Shown here: piece by piece, positions 15,843 through 24,788 of the stretch
Layout of the letters: every line of letters starts with the position of its first letter
Numbering within the stretch: the first letter of the stretch is position 1
NCBI RefSeq assembly: GCF_003471585.1
Contig: NZ_QRJO01000002.1
Span: forward strand, 62,001 to 126,000
Direction of reading: 5' to 3'
Length of the DNA stretch: 64,000 nucleotides
From: Collinsella sp. AM18-10
GTDB lineage: Bacteria; Actinomycetota; Coriobacteriia; Coriobacteriales; Coriobacteriaceae
The notes under the pieces: model-generated
What the model was told of the DNA's origin: nothing
Databases searched by the model: none
The model's input: the letters and a program-made list of their open reading frames with translations, nothing else
Translations under genes and position numbers: made by a program

Positions 15843-15883
15843 CACTCAAGTTTATGAGTGTAAACATTACTACAAGCGTAGTA
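15843..15883. promoter_or_regulatory. Candidate operator of the toxin-antitoxin pair
   Basis: Two small inverted repeats lie upstream of the antitoxin gene: CACTCA...TGAGTG (15843-15860) and TACTAC-AAGC-GTAGTA (15868-15883). The region is AT-rich. They are the kind of sites a RHH antitoxin binds. The 15755-16181 gap otherwise holds the palindrome at 15976 and no gene. Confidence 0.45.
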
Positions 15884-15975
15884 CATCTTTAAAAGAAGAG
15901 CGCGAAATCTCTCGCGGCGTACGCGTGTAATACACTCATCTCTATATCTAAGCAAGAATAATCCTAACCAGCCCA

Positions 15976-16007
15976 AACCCCTGCAATACACACGTATTGC
16001 AGGGGTT
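15976..16007. promoter_or_regulatory. Perfect 14-bp palindrome upstream of the formate hydrogenlyase operon
   Basis: AACCCCTGCAATAC (15976-15989) and GTATTGCAGGGGTT (15994-16007) pair perfectly around ACAC. A partial half-site, CCCCTGCAACTGCGTATA, recurs at 16022. No T-run follows on either strand, so a regulator site or transcript-end hairpin is more likely than a terminator. Confidence 0.5.
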
Positions 16008-16181
16008 ACGCTCAAGTTTACCCCCTGCAACTGCGTATATTCAACCTGTATACCGTTGGAGAAATTCTACCGAGTGCCTGTTTCGCCGCATGCATTCGAT
16101 ACGCCGATGCCAGGCCACGGGCGGCTTGGGACAACGTCGACAGGGTCTCTCCGGCATGGGATTCAGGAGGGAGTGAACAAC

Positions 16182-16700
16182 ATGGGCAATAAACGAGTCG
16201 TAGCCGATTCCTCGCGCTGCATTGGGTGTCAAACCTGCATGGCGGCGTGCATCGAGGCGCACGACATCCCCGGTAACATCGCCGCGCCGCGCCTGCGCGT
16301 GACGCGTACGTACGAGATCTCCGCACCGGTGGCTTGCCATCACTGCGAGGACGCCCCGTGCGCCAAGGCCTGCCCCACGGGTGCCTTGTTCTTTGATCCA
16401 AAGAACCATCGCATCGGCGTTAACGAGGACAACTGCATCGGCTGCAAGAGCTGCGTCATGGCTTGTCCCTTTGGCGCCGTGAGCGTGGCGACCACGCAGG
16501 TCCCCGTCTTGATGGGCGACGTGCGCGTGGGTTCGCAGACCAAGAGCTTCGTGCTCAAGTGCGACCTGTGCGTGGACCGTCCCGGCGGTCCGGCGTGTGC
16601 CGAGGCGTGCCCGACCAAGGGCCTCACCCTGGTAGACGAGGAGCGCCTGGCGGAGCTGACCGCCGAGCGTGCCCGCGCCACCATCGAAAACGAGGCGTAG
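16182..16700 (+). CDS. Four-cluster ferredoxin-like electron-transfer subunit (HydN/HycB type)
   Basis: Carries electrons from formate dehydrogenase to the hydrogenase. The 172-residue product has four [4Fe-4S] motifs: CIGCQTCMAAC (~13-23), CHHCEDAPCAKACP, CIGCKSCVMACP and CDLCVDRPGGPACAEACP, the pattern of HycB, HydN and FdhB-like subunits. It is encoded just before fdhF, with AGGAGGGAG upstream, so it is the likely direct partner of FdhF. It has no membrane anchor. HycB and HydN cannot be told apart from sequence alone. Confidence 0.9.
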   Translation: MGNKRVVADSSRCIGCQTCMAACIEAHDIPGNIAAPRLRVTRTYEISAPVACHHCEDAPCAKACPTGALFFDPKNHRIGVNEDNCIGCKSCVMACPFGAVSVATTQVPVLMGDVRVGSQTKSFVLKCDLCVDRPGGPACAEACPTKGLTLVDEERLAELTAERARATIENEA

Positions 16701-16776
16701 GCGGGCGGCCATACAGGCCCAACGATTGTCAAATACGTACCGATTAATCGGTAGCAGAGAAAGGAAGGAGGGTGTC

Positions 16777-18999
16777 ATGGAGAAGCATAAAGTGATCTGC
16801 CCGTACTGCGGCGCCGGTTGCCAGTTTAACCTCCTGGTCCAAAACGGCCAGGTCGTGGGTACCGAACCGCTTAACGGCATCACCAATCAGGGCGAGCTGT
16901 GCCTCAAGGGCATGAGCGGCTACGACTTCATCAACGACACCAAGATCTTGACTCCTCGCGTACTGCACCCGATGATCCGCCGCACCAAGGGCGCGGATCT
17001 TGAGCGCGTAAGCTGGGACGAGGCACTGGATTTCACCGCATCTAAGATGCAGGCCATAATTGACGAATATGGTCCTAACGCTGTCATGACCACCGGCTCT
17101 TCGCGAGGCGGCGGCAATGAGGCGAACTACGTCATGCAGAAGTTTACGCGTGCGTGCATCGGCACCCACAGCGTGGACAACTGCGCCCGTACTTGACACG
17201 GCCCTACTGTCCTCGGTCTGATGGACACGGTTGGTTCAGGTTGCATGTCATGCTCCATCCCCGGTATGGAGGATGCGGGCTGCATTTTCCTCTTCGGCTA
17301 TAACCCTGCCGATTCGCACCCCATCGTCGCAAGGCGTATCGTGCGAGCCAAAGAAAAGGGTTGCAAGATCATCGTCGCCGACCCGCGCCATATCGAAACT
17401 GCGCGCATCGCCGATATCTACCTTCCGATCAAGAACGGTTGCAATGTTGCGTTCCTCAACGCCTTTGCCAACTGTCTGGTCAACGATGGCCTCTACGACA
17501 AGGAATTCGTCGCCGAGCATACGAACGGCTTTGACGAGTGGTGGGAGACCATCAAGAACTACACTCCCGAATCCGTACAGGACATCACGGGTGTCGAGCC
17601 CGCGCTGATCCACCAAGCTGCCGAGATGTACGCCACGGCGAAGCCTTCTGCCATCATTGGCTGGGGCATGGGCGTATGCCAGCAGAAGCAGAACCTGAAG
17701 ACGGTGCACACCATCGCCTCCATCGCCTGCGTTGCCGGCCAGATCGGCAAACCCAACTCCGGTCTCGCGCCCGTGCGTGGCCAGAATAACGTCCAGGGCT
17801 CCTGCGATATGGGCATGCTGCCCAACCTGTACCCTGGTTACCAGAAAGTCACCGACCCCGCCGCTCGCGCCAAGTTTGCCAAGGCCTGGGGCGTGCCCGA
17901 GGAAAAGCTTCCCTTGGAGGAGGGCTACAAGCTCACCGACCTGGGTCACCTGGTCGACGAGGGCAAGGTGCACTGTTTCTACAACTACGGCGAGGACCCG
18001 GTCCAGACCGAGCCCGATTCGGCCGGTATGCGCAAGACGCTCTCCGAGCTGGATCTGTTCATTTGCCAAGACATCTTTATGACGCAGACGACTATGCTCG
18101 CCGACGTCATCCTGCCTGCCACCTCTTGGGGCGAGCACGAGGGTGTCTTTACCGCATCCGACCGTAGCTTCCAGCACTTTGACGCGGCCGTTCCGCCCAA
18201 GGGCGAGTGCCGTCACGACTGGGAGATCTTCGCGGACCTGTCCACGCGCATGGGCTACCCCATGCACTACGACAACACCGAGCAGATCTGGAACGAGTGC
18301 ATTAGCCTGTGCCCCAACTTTGTGGGCGCGACCTACGAGAAGATGGCTCCCGAGGGCGGCTACGCTCAGTGGCCTGTCAAGAGCACCGATGTGAACGACC
18401 ACGGTACGGCCGACATGTTCGCTGGTGGCAAGTTCACCACCAAGGACGGCCGCGCCAACCTGATGGCGCACGACTGGGAGGCGCCCTCCGAGCTTCCCGA
18501 CGATGAGTACCCACTCATCCTGTGCACCGTCCGCGAGGTCGGCCACTACAGCTGCCGCTCGATGACCGGCAACTGCAAGACGCTGGCGCTGCTTGCCGAC
18601 GAGCCCGGCTTTGTCCGCATGAATCCCGCGGACGCCCAGGCGCGCGGCATCAAGAACGGCGACATCGTCTCGATTCACAGCCGCCGCGGCCAGGTATACA
18701 GCCGCGCCGACGTGAGCGACCGTATCAACAAGGGCACGGTCTATATGACCTACCAGTGGTGGATCGGCAAGTGCAACGAGCTGACCATGCACAAGGTCGA
18801 CCCGGTCTCGCATACGCCCGAGGACAAGTTCTCCGCCTGCCAGGTCGACGCCATTGCCGACCAGGTCTGGGCCGAGGGCGAAGTCGAGCGTCAGTACACC
18901 GAGCTCAAGCAGGCTCTGGTCGACGCCGCCGCTCCCCAGGACGTTGAGCCCGGTGCCGCCAAGTTCGACGACGAGACGCACGTGAATCAAATCGTGTAG
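16777..18999 (+). CDS. fdhF: Formate dehydrogenase H, selenocysteine-containing
   Basis: Oxidises formate to CO2 using a Mo-bis-molybdopterin cofactor and one [4Fe-4S] cluster. Cytoplasmic, no signal peptide. ATG 16777 opens with CPYCGAGCQFNLLV (cluster ligands). An in-frame TGA at 17194-17196 falls at residue 140 in CARTUHGPTV, exactly where E. coli FdhF has Sec140. The frame continues to 18999, total 740 residues. Downstream, IGWGMGVCQQ and PVRGQNNVQGSCDMG are typical of this family. The nucleotide structure after the TGA keeps the GGTCTG loop of the E. coli SECIS. Strong AAGGAGGG ribosome site. Confidence 0.97.
17197..17230 (+). promoter_or_regulatory. SECIS hairpin of fdhF
   Basis: TGTCC (17208-17212) pairs with GGACA (17223-17227) and presents the loop TCGGTCTGAT. 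E. coli fdhF uses a loop with the same GGUCUG core at the same distance after its UGA. This is the SelB-binding site that recodes the UGA. Confidence 0.8.
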
Positions 19000-19020
19000 T
19001 CCCGTTCTCGTTGGCTTTTT

Positions 19021-19063
19021 GGGCCGGGCGTCCCGTACGTTCGGGAGCCCGGCCCGTTATTTT
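19021..19063 (+). terminator. Hairpin between fdhF and hyfA, partial terminator
   Basis: GGGCCGGGC (19021-19029) pairs with GCCCGGCCC (19047-19055), with CCCG/CGGG inside, then GTTATTTTG. The weak T-run and a gene starting 15 bp later suggest an attenuator that adjusts fdhF against hyf expression, not a full stop. Confidence 0.6.
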
Positions 19064-19077
19064 GAAAGGAAGTGGGG

Positions 19078-19695
19078 ATGAACCGCTTCATCGACATCAA
19101 CCCGGAGAGGTGTATCGGCTGCGGAACATGCCAGTCCGCCTGTGCCGACGCCCACCGGATGCAGGGTCTTCAGGATACGCCGCGCCTGGCGCTCGTGAAG
19201 ACCGGCGGTATTTCGGCCGCCCTTGCCTGCCACCATTGCGAGGGTGCCCCCTGCGCCGAGGTTTGCCCGGTGAATGCCATCGAGCACGATGGCGATCGCA
19301 TCCACGTCAAGGAGCAGGAGTGCATCGGGTGCAGGCTGTGCGCCATCGCGTGCCCCTTCGGAGCCATCCATCCCGATGGCACGTCTATCGCCGGTGTCGC
19401 AGGCATGTGCGACCCGACGCCTTCGTATCCTAAGTCCCTGAGCAGCCTGCTTACGTGGGCTCCTGGCCAGTACACCTGCGCTGTCAAGTGCGACCTGTGC
19501 GCCTTCGATCCGGACGGCCCGCATTGTGTGGCGGCGTGCCCCACCAAGGCGCTGACCGTCATGGGCGGCGCGGCCGATCGCGAGCTCGACGAGGCCAAGC
19601 GCCTGCGCTCGATCGAAAACGGTCCGGCCGTCGACGTTACCGCCGTGGCCCAGGGCCTGTCCGAGAAAGCAGAAGGGAGCGTAAACAATGGATAG
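19078..19695 (+). CDS. hyfA: Hydrogenase-4 Fe-S subunit HyfA
   Basis: Polyferredoxin subunit of the Hyf-type hydrogenase, linking the FdhF side to the catalytic hydrogenase. 205 residues with four cluster motifs: CIGCGTCQSACAD, CHHCEGAPCAEVCP, CIGCRLCAIACP and CDLCAFDPDGPHCVAACP. It shares this layout with the 16182 protein but is a distinct paralogue, with an extra insertion around residue 110-125. ATG 19078 has AAAGGA seven bases upstream; an in-frame GTG at 19072 is too close to that site. The 3' end overlaps hyfB by 8 bp. Confidence 0.9.
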   Translation: MNRFIDINPERCIGCGTCQSACADAHRMQGLQDTPRLALVKTGGISAALACHHCEGAPCAEVCPVNAIEHDGDRIHVKEQECIGCRLCAIACPFGAIHPDGTSIAGVAGMCDPTPSYPKSLSSLLTWAPGQYTCAVKCDLCAFDPDGPHCVAACPTKALTVMGGAADRELDEAKRLRSIENGPAVDVTAVAQGLSEKAEGSVNNG

Positions 19696-21706
19696 CATGA
19701 CGCTGTTTATCGCATCGCTTGCCGTCTCGTGCATCGGTGCGCTCGCCTCGGTTCTGCTGATCAAGGCCGATAACGCCGCCAAGACCGCCGGCTGCCTTAT
19801 CGGCGCCGTCGCCGCGGTGCTTTCGTTTGTGGCCGGTATCCAGGCCGTGCTGGGCGATGTCACGTCGGTCGACACCATCGTGTTCTTCCCGTTTGCCCAT
19901 TTCCAGCTGCTGCTCAATCAGCTGTCCGGCCTGTTCGTGGCGCTCATCTCGGTGCTCGCGTTTGCCGGTTCGATCTACGGTCTCAACTACTTTGATGAGT
20001 ACCCGGGCAAAAAGGGCCGCGCTGGCTTCTTCTTTAACACCTTCGTGGCGTCCATGATGCTCGTCATTACCGCCGACAACGTGTTTTGGTTCCTGGTCGC
20101 CTTTGAGCTCATGTCGCTGACCTCGTACTTCCTGGTTGTGATCGAGGAGAACGAGAACTCCATCCATGGCGGTTGGCTCTACTTTGTGATCGCGCACGTG
20201 GGTTTTGTGCTCATCATGGCGAGCTTCCTCACCATGACTAACTTCGCCGGCGGCTCGTTTGCCTTTGCGGATTTCCGCGCCACGCAGTTTAGCCCCGCGG
20301 TCGCATCCGCGTGCTTCGTGCTCGCCTTCTTTGGCTTTGGTGCCAAGGCCGGTATCATCCCGCTGCACGGCTGGCTGCCCAAGGCACATCCCGAGGCGCC
20401 GTCCAACGTGAGTGCCCTCATGTCCGGCGGCATGATCAAGATCGGTATCTTCGGCATCCTCAAGGTGGGCCTCGACCTGCTCTCCGCCTCGGGCGTTCAG
20501 GTCTGGTGGGGTCTTATGGTCATGGTCTTCGGTGCGATCTCGTCGGTTCTCGGCGTGGCCTTCGCCCTGCAGGAGCATGACATCAAGCGCCTGCTGGCCT
20601 ATCACTCCGTCGAGAATATCGGCATCATTCTGCTCGGCGTCGGCGCCTCCATGGCCGCCATGGCGCTCAACTCGGTCGGCATCGCCGTCCTGGCTCTGAT
20701 GGCCGCCCTCTACCACACGTTTAACCACGCGATGTTTAAGGGCGAGCTGTTCTTGGGCGCCGGTGCGCTGCTGTACTCCACGGGTACGCGCAATATGGAG
20801 AAGATGGGCGGCCTGCTCCGCCGTATGCCGGCAACGGCCATCTGCTTCCTTATTGGCGCGCTTGCCATCTCGGCCATCCCGCCCTTCAACGGCTTTGTGT
20901 CCGAGTGGTTTACCTACCAGTCGTTGTTTAATGCCGCCATGCAGGGCGACAAGGCCGTCATGATCGTGGCCGTGTTCGCTGCCGTCGCGCTTGCCATTAC
21001 CGGCGCGCTGGCCGTCACGTGCTTCGTCAAGGCCTATGGCGTCTCCTTTGCCTCCGCGCCCCGCTCCGAGGCCGCGGCCAATGCCAAGGAGGTTCCCGCC
21101 CCCATGGTGTTTGCGCAGGGCCTGCTCGCGGCCATCTGCGTCGTGCTGGGCATTGGCGCTCCCGTGATCGTTCCCGTGCTGGTCGATGTCGCCGCGTCCG
21201 TGCTGCATCCGTACGGTGGCGTGTTTGCCGCCGAGGGCATGGAGCTCATGAACCAGTACTCCGGCGCTGCCACCTCCACGCCCGCGATCGCTATTGCGCT
21301 CGTGGTGCTTGTCGGCCTTGCCTGCGGTTATCGCAAGCTCAAGACCGTCGGCAAGGTGCAGAAGTCCCAGCCGTGGGCATGCGGCTATGCTCCCAACGAG
21401 CATATGCCCGTCGTGGCCACGACCTTTGCCTCCGAGGTGTCCTGGTTTATGCAGCCGCTCTACACGCTGCGCGACCGCTGCACGGCCGTCTGCTGGTCCA
21501 TCGCGCACTTCTTCCAGAAGCTCACCGGTGTGGCCGAGGCTGTGGAGCCCGTACCCGACAAGGTTCTCGTCGATGCCCCGCATAAGGGCGTCGAGAAGCT
21601 CGCCGACCTCGCGACTAAGCTCGAGGGCGGCAACTACAGCATCTATATCTGCTACATCGTCGCGGCACTCGTGGTGTTCCTCGTGCTCGCCGTGCAAATG
21701 GGTTAA
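19688..21706 (+). CDS. hyfB: Hydrogenase-4 membrane subunit HyfB (antiporter-like)
   Basis: Large membrane subunit related to NuoL/MrpA, thought to move protons or sodium. 672 residues, about 16 helices. It contains the antiporter-type segments DNVFWFLVAFELMSLTSYFL (the helix with the key glutamate) and GFGAKAGIIPLHGWLPKAHP (lysine and histidine channel residues, around residue 217-237). It overlaps hyfA by 8 bp. A cysteine- and glycine-poor loop near residues 600-640 precedes the last helix. It is one of three antiporter-like subunits of this operon, the hallmark of an FHL-2 complex rather than FHL-1. Confidence 0.93.
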   Translation: MDSMTLFIASLAVSCIGALASVLLIKADNAAKTAGCLIGAVAAVLSFVAGIQAVLGDVTSVDTIVFFPFAHFQLLLNQLSGLFVALISVLAFAGSIYGLNYFDEYPGKKGRAGFFFNTFVASMMLVITADNVFWFLVAFELMSLTSYFLVVIEENENSIHGGWLYFVIAHVGFVLIMASFLTMTNFAGGSFAFADFRATQFSPAVASACFVLAFFGFGAKAGIIPLHGWLPKAHPEAPSNVSALMSGGMIKIGIFGILKVGLDLLSASGVQVWWGLMVMVFGAISSVLGVAFALQEHDIKRLLAYHSVENIGIILLGVGASMAAMALNSVGIAVLALMAALYHTFNHAMFKGELFLGAGALLYSTGTRNMEKMGGLLRRMPATAICFLIGALAISAIPPFNGFVSEWFTYQSLFNAAMQGDKAVMIVAVFAAVALAITGALAVTCFVKAYGVSFASAPRSEAAANAKEVPAPMVFAQGLLAAICVVLGIGAPVIVPVLVDVAASVLHPYGGVFAAEGMELMNQYSGAATSTPAIAIALVVLVGLACGYRKLKTVGKVQKSQPWACGYAPNEHMPVVATTFASEVSWFMQPLYTLRDRCTAVCWSIAHFFQKLTGVAEAVEPVPDKVLVDAPHKGVEKLADLATKLEGGNYSIYICYIVAALVVFLVLAVQMG

Positions 21707-21718
21707 GGAGGGGAGAGC

Positions 21719-22645
21719 ATGAACAACATCGTACTTGCCGTTCTGCAGGGCGTGGTCGTTATGGCCGTCGCGCCGTTCTTCTCCGGTCTCGGTCGCGTGA
21801 TCCGCGCCAAGATGCACAACCGTCGCGGCCCCAGCATCATGCAGGACTACCGCGACCTGGCCAAGCTTTTTGCGCGCCCCGAGTCCCAGAGCGAGGACGC
21901 GAGCTTTGCGCTTCGCATTATGCCGCCGCTGTTCTTCGCCGTCGCCTTTATGCTCGCGATGGGCCTGCCGCTCTTTACGGCACAAAGCCCCATCCCGGTC
22001 TTTGGTGACGCTATCACCATCATGTACAGCCTGGCGCTTGCCCGCTTCTTCTTCGCCCTCTGCGGTGTGGATTCGTCCAACGCCTACGCCGGTATCGGCG
22101 GCGTCCGCGAGCTGCTCATGAGCGTGCTCATCGAGCCGTCCATGCTGCTGGCGCTGTTTGCCGCGGCCCTGGTGTGCGGCTCCACCGACATCGCCACCAT
22201 GGGTCAGCACATCATGACGGGCGCCGTCGACGCGCCGGTCGCCGTGATCCTCGCCGGCATCGCCTTTGCGATTGCCTGCTATATGGAGCTCGGCAAGCTG
22301 CCGTTTGATCAGGCCGAGGCCGAGCAGGAGCTCCAGGAAGGTCCGCTCGCCGAGCTTTCCGGCCCGTCGCTTGCGATGGCCAAGCTCGCCATGTCCATGA
22401 AGCAGGTCCTGGTCGTCGCCTGGTTCTGCGCGATCTTCGTCCCCTGGGGCGAGCCCGCGACCGTGGGCGCCGCCGCCGTTCTGGGCGCGGTCATCTTCCT
22501 GGTGAAGTGCCTGATCGACTTTGTCGTGTGCGGCGTGATCGAGAACTCCTGCTCGCGCTCGCGCTTTAAGGTGCTTGGCAATCAGACCTGGGCCGTCGTG
22601 GGCATCGCCGTTCTGGCGTTTGTCTTCGTGGTCGTCGGCGTGTAG
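21719..22645 (+). CDS. hyfC: Hydrogenase-4 membrane subunit HyfC (NuoH-like)
   Basis: Membrane anchor subunit of the NuoH/HycD family that connects the hydrogenase arm to the pump modules. 308 residues, about eight helices. Typical features are RRGPSIMQDYRDLAKLF (~residues 38-54) on a cytoplasmic loop and PFDQAEAEQELQEGP (~197-211), which holds the conserved acidic residues of the family. ATG 21719 follows GGAGGGGAGAG, an excellent ribosome site. Confidence 0.92.
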   Translation: MNNIVLAVLQGVVVMAVAPFFSGLGRVIRAKMHNRRGPSIMQDYRDLAKLFARPESQSEDASFALRIMPPLFFAVAFMLAMGLPLFTAQSPIPVFGDAITIMYSLALARFFFALCGVDSSNAYAGIGGVRELLMSVLIEPSMLLALFAAALVCGSTDIATMGQHIMTGAVDAPVAVILAGIAFAIACYMELGKLPFDQAEAEQELQEGPLAELSGPSLAMAKLAMSMKQVLVVAWFCAIFVPWGEPATVGAAAVLGAVIFLVKCLIDFVVCGVIENSCSRSRFKVLGNQTWAVVGIAVLAFVFVVVGV

Positions 22646-22660
22646 GAGAAGGGAGAAACA

Positions 22661-24118
22661 ATGTCATTTGCAGTCAGTCTGTCCCTTCTCGGCTTGGTCG
22701 CTATCGCGGCCCCGATGGTGGCCTCGGTGCTCGTCGCCCTGTTCCCCCGTCCGTACGCCAAGTGGTTCAGCGTTTTGGGTGCCGCCGTCTCGACGGCCTG
22801 CACCATCGCCCTCGCCGCGAATTTCGCCGGCGCCGGCATGCCCGACACGCAGGTCCCCCTGATCTCGTTTGGGCAGACCCTCGTCATGGGATTCACCTTC
22901 GATCGCATGAGCACGCTGCTCGCGCCCGCCTTTGTGGGTATCGGCCTGCTTGTCGTGATCTATTCGATTCCCTATATGAGCGAGAATAACCGTGAGCATC
23001 CCGACGCGCCGCGTCGTCGCTTCTACGCATACCTCGCGACCTTCATCGGCGCCATGGCCGGCCTCGTGTACAGCTCGACCCTTTTGGGCCAGCTCGTGTT
23101 CTTTGAGATCACGGGTGCGTGCTCTTGGGGCCTTATTAGCTACTACATGACGCCTACGGCCAAGAAGGCCGGCATGAAGGCCCTGATCATCACGCATATC
23201 GGTGCGCTCGGCCTGTATCTGGGCGCCGCCATTGTGTTTGCCCACACCGGCACCTTCGCCATTACCGCGATTGCCGGCCTCGATGCCAAGCTCAAGGCCA
23301 TCGTCCTTTTGCTCGTGTTGTTTGCGGCCTGGGCCAAGTCCGCACAGGTTCCCATGTACATGTGGCTGCCTTCGGCCATGGAGGCGCCGACGCCTGTTTC
23401 GGCCTACCTGCATGGTGCCTCGATGGTCAAGGTCGGCGTGTGCGTGTTCGCGCGTGCACTCGTCTCTGCCGGCGAGATTCCCGAGATCGTGGGCTGGGTT
23501 GCCATTATCGACGCCATGGTCACCATGCTCTTTGGTTTCCTTATGTACCTGCCGCAAAAGGACATGAAGCGTCTGCTGGCCTTCTCCACGATCGCCCAGC
23601 TCTCCTATGTGTTCTTTGGTCTGGGCCTTTCGGTCTTTGGCAGCCAGCTGGCCTTTGATGGCGCTGTTTGCCACATCTTTAACCACGCTTTCGCCAAGAC
23701 GCTGTTCTTCCTGATTGCCGGTTCGTTCTCCTTCACCCTCGGCACGCGTATGCTGCCCAAGCTTCGCGGCATCGTAAAGAAGTACCCGATTTCGGGCGTG
23801 GGCTTTGGTGTCGCGGCGCTCGCCATTGCCGGCGTGCCGCCCATGAACACGTTCTTCTCGAAGTTCCAGATCATCGCCGGCGGCTTCTCTGTGGGTGCCG
23901 GCAACGTCGCGATCCTGGTGCTCGTGTGCATCATGGTCGCCGAGACTGTCGCCACCTTTGCCTGGTTCCTCAAGTGGATGGGCTATTGCCTGCCCGGCGA
24001 GCCGAGCGAAGAGGTCGCTGCGGGAGCCCCGCTTCCCCGCGCGATGGCGTTCGTGTTCATCGTGCTCATCATCATGGTCATCGTCAGCGGCCCGCTTTCG
24101 GCCAGCTGGATCGGTTAG
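22661..24118 (+). CDS. hyfD: Hydrogenase-4 membrane subunit HyfD (antiporter-like)
   Basis: Second NuoL/M/N-type subunit, 485 residues and about 14 helices. It has VYSSTLLGQLVFFEITGACS (membrane glutamate), AAWAKSAQVPMYMWLPSAME (lysine and the MWLP turn) and the later LPQKDMKRLLAFSTIAQLSY with its discontinuous-helix lysine. HyfD-type genes are missing from FHL-1 (hyc) operons, so this gene supports the FHL-2 assignment. Start ATG preceded by GGAGAAGGGAG. Confidence 0.9.
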   Translation: MSFAVSLSLLGLVAIAAPMVASVLVALFPRPYAKWFSVLGAAVSTACTIALAANFAGAGMPDTQVPLISFGQTLVMGFTFDRMSTLLAPAFVGIGLLVVIYSIPYMSENNREHPDAPRRRFYAYLATFIGAMAGLVYSSTLLGQLVFFEITGACSWGLISYYMTPTAKKAGMKALIITHIGALGLYLGAAIVFAHTGTFAITAIAGLDAKLKAIVLLLVLFAAWAKSAQVPMYMWLPSAMEAPTPVSAYLHGASMVKVGVCVFARALVSAGEIPEIVGWVAIIDAMVTMLFGFLMYLPQKDMKRLLAFSTIAQLSYVFFGLGLSVFGSQLAFDGAVCHIFNHAFAKTLFFLIAGSFSFTLGTRMLPKLRGIVKKYPISGVGFGVAALAIAGVPPMNTFFSKFQIIAGGFSVGAGNVAILVLVCIMVAETVATFAWFLKWMGYCLPGEPSEEVAAGAPLPRAMAFVFIVLIIMVIVSGPLSASWIG

Positions 24119-24131
24119 GAGGTAGAACGAC

Positions 24132-24785
24132 ATGGGTTATTCGATCGTCAACATCCTTGGCGGCCTTCTGATCGTCACGTCTACCATGGTGGTCGTCTCC
24201 AAGAACATCAAACATGCCATCCGCTGGTATGCGGTGCAGTCGCTGGTGCTCGTGGGGCTTCTCGCCACGCTCGGTATCACCACCGGTGCGCAGGAGCTGC
24301 TTATGTGGGCTGGATCTGCCTTTATCACCAAGGTCGTCTTGGTCCCTTATATCCTCAACCGCGCATACAAGAAGATGGGCGAGCCGAGCGACGCTTCGCT
24401 CAAGGCCGGCCTTAAGCCCGCGTGGGCCATTTGCATCATCGCCGTGGAGGTCGCGATCTGCTTTGCCGTCGTGACGCAGATCAGCCTGCCCACGGCCGAG
24501 GTCGCAACGCCTGCGCTCGCCATTAGCTTCGCTCACTTCTTTGTGGGCCTCACCTGCATCATTTCGCAGCGCAACATCATGAAGCAGATCTTTGGATACT
24601 GCCTTATGGAAAACGGCAGCCATGTGACGCTCGCGCTTTTGGCCCCCACCGCTCCCGAGATCATCGAGATCGGTATCGCCACCGACGCCATCTTTGCCGT
24701 TATCATCATGTCCATCGTCGTGCGTCGCATTTGGGACGACTCCCACTCGCTCGATGCGCGCGACCTGTCCGAGCTGAGGGGGTAG
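24132..24785 (+). CDS. hyfE: Hydrogenase-4 membrane subunit HyfE (NuoK-related)
   Basis: Small hydrophobic subunit, 217 residues, about six helices, with the first three resembling NuoK/MrpC. It opens NILGGLLIVTSTMVVVSKN, and carries QELLMWAGSAFITKVVLVPY and CLMENGSHVTLALLAP. In complex-I relatives this subunit carries buried acidic residues on the proton path. It lies between the HyfD and HyfF genes in the standard order with 3-13 bp gaps. Confidence 0.88.
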   Translation: MGYSIVNILGGLLIVTSTMVVVSKNIKHAIRWYAVQSLVLVGLLATLGITTGAQELLMWAGSAFITKVVLVPYILNRAYKKMGEPSDASLKAGLKPAWAICIIAVEVAICFAVVTQISLPTAEVATPALAISFAHFFVGLTCIISQRNIMKQIFGYCLMENGSHVTLALLAPTAPEIIEIGIATDAIFAVIIMSIVVRRIWDDSHSLDARDLSELRG

Positions 24786-24788
24786 TCC

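Noticed and set aside
15821..16030. Minus-strand 69-residue frame in the gap before the formate operon
   Set aside because: It covers palindromes and AT-rich control DNA, with no ribosome site or family resemblance.
17194..17196. Stop codon splitting fdhF into two genes
   Set aside because: The TGA is in frame at the conserved Sec140 position with a SECIS hairpin after it, so it is selenocysteine, not a frameshift or pseudogene.
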